Positions 51,411 to 53,169 of a stretch of 53,169 bases of DNA are shown one piece after another. The notes under the pieces were generated by a model. It was not told where the DNA came from. It saw only the letters and a program-made list of their open reading frames with translations, and searched no databases. Origin of the DNA: Actinomycetota bacterium (lineage in GTDB: Bacteria; Actinomycetota; Actinomycetes; Streptosporangiales; Streptosporangiaceae); contig DAHVAN010000143.1 in assembly GCA_027314595.1 (NCBI GenBank), positions 1 to 53,169 of the forward strand. The letters are read 5' to 3'. The translations under genes and the position numbers were made by a program. Numbering within the stretch: the first letter of the stretch is position 1; each line of letters starts with the position of its first letter.

Positions 51411-53015
51411 TCAGCTGCCGGAGCCGTCGTCCCCGCCGCCGGGCAGGACCCGCATCGTCACGCCGGTCGCGGTCGCGAACTCGCGGGGATCACGGGCGAA
51501 CCTCGCCGCGGTCACCTTCCGGGCCGCGGCGTCCGCCTGCCCGGCGCGGGCGGCGGCCTGCGCTGCCTGCGCCCCGGTGCCCTTCTCCACGATCGACTTG
51601 ATCTTCCCGACGCTGATCACGTCGAGTTCCAGCGCGGCGGCGCATGCCTGCTCGACCGGGCCGTTGCCGTACTTCATGGCCAGCCCGATCAGGGCGTAGA
51701 CGGCCCGCATCCGGGTCCACGGCTGCGGTGATTCCAGGATCCGCTCCGCGTAGATCCCGACCGAGGCGCCGCGGGCCGCGGCCATGCCCGCCAGCCGGGC
51801 AATGTCCCGCTGCGCGTAGATGTCCGTGCCGGCCGGGAAGTCGGCCGCGTCCGAGGACCGGCCCCCGGGCTGCTGGCGGGGATGGGTCTTGACCACCTGC
51901 CCCCGGTGATAGACCTTCACCAGCACGTCGTCGGCGCGGACCGTGACCCGCTGCCCGGCCAGGGCATGCGGAACGGAGTAGAACGCGTGCTGCGCCCGGA
52001 CATGGAAATCACGCTGCACGGTGACATCGGACCAGTACGGGATCCGGTACCGCTCCGCGGGGACGGGCAGCAGCAGCGGCAGCTCCTTCTCCGCGAACAC
52101 GACGGCCGGCTGCAGCCTCGTGGTGCCGTGGATGCGCATCCCGGCCCGGGCCCGGGACCAGTCATCGGCCCGCCGCTGCGCGTCGCCGAGGTCCAGGAAC
52201 TCCTCCCCGGCGAAGAAGCTCCGCTGGGCGAAGAACACGCCGGCCTCGACCCTGCCCTTGTCCTGCGGGGACCGGACCCTCGCCGGGTCCGCGGTGATAC
52301 CGCGGGCCTGCGCGTACTCCAGCCACTCCCGGTTCCACCGCGGCTCCAGCCGGTCGGCCCCGTCGACCACGGGCTTCAGGTTGTCGCAAACCAGGACGGG
52401 GAAGACCCCTCCGAAGAACTCCCAGGCCGCCTCGCAGCCCGCGATCACCGCCTCCGTCGTCTGCCGGAACGTCAGGTAGACGTAGCAGTACCGGGAGAAC
52501 ACCGCCGTGAACACCAGCGCGTGCAGCTTCCGCCGGCGGTCCCCGTCGGGGATCATGCCCAGGTAGCCGAAGTCGACCTGGACCTCACGGCCGGGCTCGC
52601 CGTCATCGACCGGGACCGTGACCTTCGGCCCGCGCGGGGAATAACCGCACTCCCCGGCCGCGAACCGGGCCAGCGTCCGGTACGGCGCCGCGGTCCCCGA
52701 CCGCTCCAGCAGCTCGCCGATCTTCACCAGCGTCAGGTCAGCCTTGACCCACCTGGCGATGTCCTCTTTCCGCTGCTCCAGCAGCTGCCACGACTCGCCG
52801 TGGCCTGCGGGGCGGGCCGGGCGGACCGCCGCGACCACCATCCCGATCAGCTCATCGGTCAGCTGGCCTTGCCCGCCGTCACGGGAAAGGCCCGCCGCCT
52901 GCGCGGCGGCGATATACCGCTGCGCCGTCTTCACGTTCACCTGCGCCCGCCGCGCGGCCGGGCGCTTGCCCAGCCCCGCCAGCCACGCACGCAGGACCTC
53001 TCTCACTTCTGTCAC
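51411..53015 (-). CDS. istA: IS21-family transposase IstA
   Basis: 534 aa from GTG 53015 (GGGAGG five bases upstream); upstream ATG codons at 53036 and 53045 are alternatives. N-terminal helix-turn-helix (RPAARRAQVNVKTAQRYIAAAQAAGL). The DDE catalytic core has Asp in EVQVDFGYLG near 147, Asp in VLVCDNLKPVV near 210 and Glu in QDKGRVEAGVFFAQR near 257. The C-terminal Mu-transposase-like domain (FYSVPHALAGQRVTVRADDVLVKVYHRGQVV) is present. It catalyses cut-and-paste or replicative joining at the IS ends. No frameshift is seen, so it could be active. Confidence 0.94.
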   Translation of the reverse strand: MTEVREVLRAWLAGLGKRPAARRAQVNVKTAQRYIAAAQAAGLSRDGGQGQLTDELIGMVVAAVRPARPAGHGESWQLLEQRKEDIARWVKADLTLVKIGELLERSGTAAPYRTLARFAAGECGYSPRGPKVTVPVDDGEPGREVQVDFGYLGMIPDGDRRRKLHALVFTAVFSRYCYVYLTFRQTTEAVIAGCEAAWEFFGGVFPVLVCDNLKPVVDGADRLEPRWNREWLEYAQARGITADPARVRSPQDKGRVEAGVFFAQRSFFAGEEFLDLGDAQRRADDWSRARAGMRIHGTTRLQPAVVFAEKELPLLLPVPAERYRIPYWSDVTVQRDFHVRAQHAFYSVPHALAGQRVTVRADDVLVKVYHRGQVVKTHPRQQPGGRSSDAADFPAGTDIYAQRDIARLAGMAAARGASVGIYAERILESPQPWTRMRAVYALIGLAMKYGNGPVEQACAAALELDVISVGKIKSIVEKGTGAQAAQAAARAGQADAAARKVTAARFARDPREFATATGVTMRVLPGGGDDGSGS

Positions 53016-53143
53016 CAGGACCTCCCGGAACGCCATCCCTGCCATCTCTCGCAGAACGGTGCAAACCGGGCGATCCTGGCAGAGGTGGTCCATCAACTGG
53101 CAACCGGGGTGGTCCCATGACCGTGGCAAAAACCCTCAGGAGG

Positions 53144-53169
53144 TGGTCCCATGCTCCTGGCAAATAACA
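53144..53169. repeat. right terminal inverted repeat of the IS21 element (window edge)
   Basis: 26 bases ending at the last base of the window, complement opening TGTTATTTGCC; one mismatch to the left repeat. The subterminal repeat lies at 53108-53129. Confidence 0.9.

Larger units (their letters stand above)
49536..53169. mobile_element. IS21-family insertion sequence with passenger gene
   Basis: Terminal inverted repeats of 26 bases with one mismatch at 49536-49561 and 53144-53169, opening TGTCATTTGCCAGG and TGTTATTTGCCAGG. Internal subterminal repeats TTGCCACG-N5-GGGACCACC occur at 49567-49588 and, inverted, 53108-53129, as typical of IS21 multiple end sites. It carries istA (51411-53015) and istB (49629-50390), both minus, plus a coiled-coil gene between them. 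The window ends on the last base of the right repeat, so the right flank and target duplication are not visible. Confidence 0.92.

Overview
The window is GC-rich DNA from a high-GC actinomycete. The codon bias, frequent GTG starts, DUF397/DUF5753 and DUF574 families, a dnaK-grpE-dnaJ-hspR operon with HspR boxes, and a pSAM2-type integrative element all fit a Streptosporangiales- or Streptomycetales-like lineage; I cannot name a genus. The left edge falls inside a coding low-complexity repeat and the right edge falls exactly on an insertion-sequence terminal repeat, so this looks like a complete assembly contig.

Positions 1-33000 are mainly core chromosome. They hold a MauE-like membrane redox gene and a cysteine-rich double-psi-barrel gene, divergent from a SigE-family sigma factor whose reading frame stays open into an acyl-CoA ligase. 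Then come tRNA-Ser(GCU), a ROK-family protein, a PH-domain membrane protein, a large secreted propeller/lectin protein, tadA with its partner gene, tRNA-Ser(CGA), an esterase, hisC, murA, a purA-purD-purB cluster, fba, a DedA protein, pyrE, a NYN-domain protein with a repetitive tail, a TPR protein, and the heat-shock operon dnaK-grpE-dnaJ-hspR-clpB. Two HspR-type (HAIR) boxes lie upstream of dnaK. dnaJ is broken by an apparent single-base deletion.

Positions 33000-39700 carry an Fe-S heterodisulfide-reductase-like membrane protein, two coupled genes of the kind that accompany actinomycete conjugation modules (no FtsK-type transfer gene follows), a WhiJ-like XRE/DUF5753 regulator with two DUF397 genes and repeated palindromic boxes, dcd, and tRNA-Gly(CCC).

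Positions 39620-44700 are an actinomycete integrative and conjugative element (AICE) beside tRNA-Gly, in the usual order int-xis-rep-tra-pra-korSA. Its int and tra keep both ends but have lost their middles, and rep has a foreign C-terminus. The pra/korSA control region still carries repeated ACTTGTCA boxes. Next to it is an accessory island: a coupled zinc-finger peptide / HATPase / DUF574 methyltransferase operon, divergent from a coupled DNA-binding-like / HAD hydrolase pair, followed by a decayed copy that bridges both genes of that pair, and an apparently orphan m5C DNA methyltransferase. An IS21-family element (49536-53169) with an unusual coiled-coil passenger gene between istA and istB closes the window.
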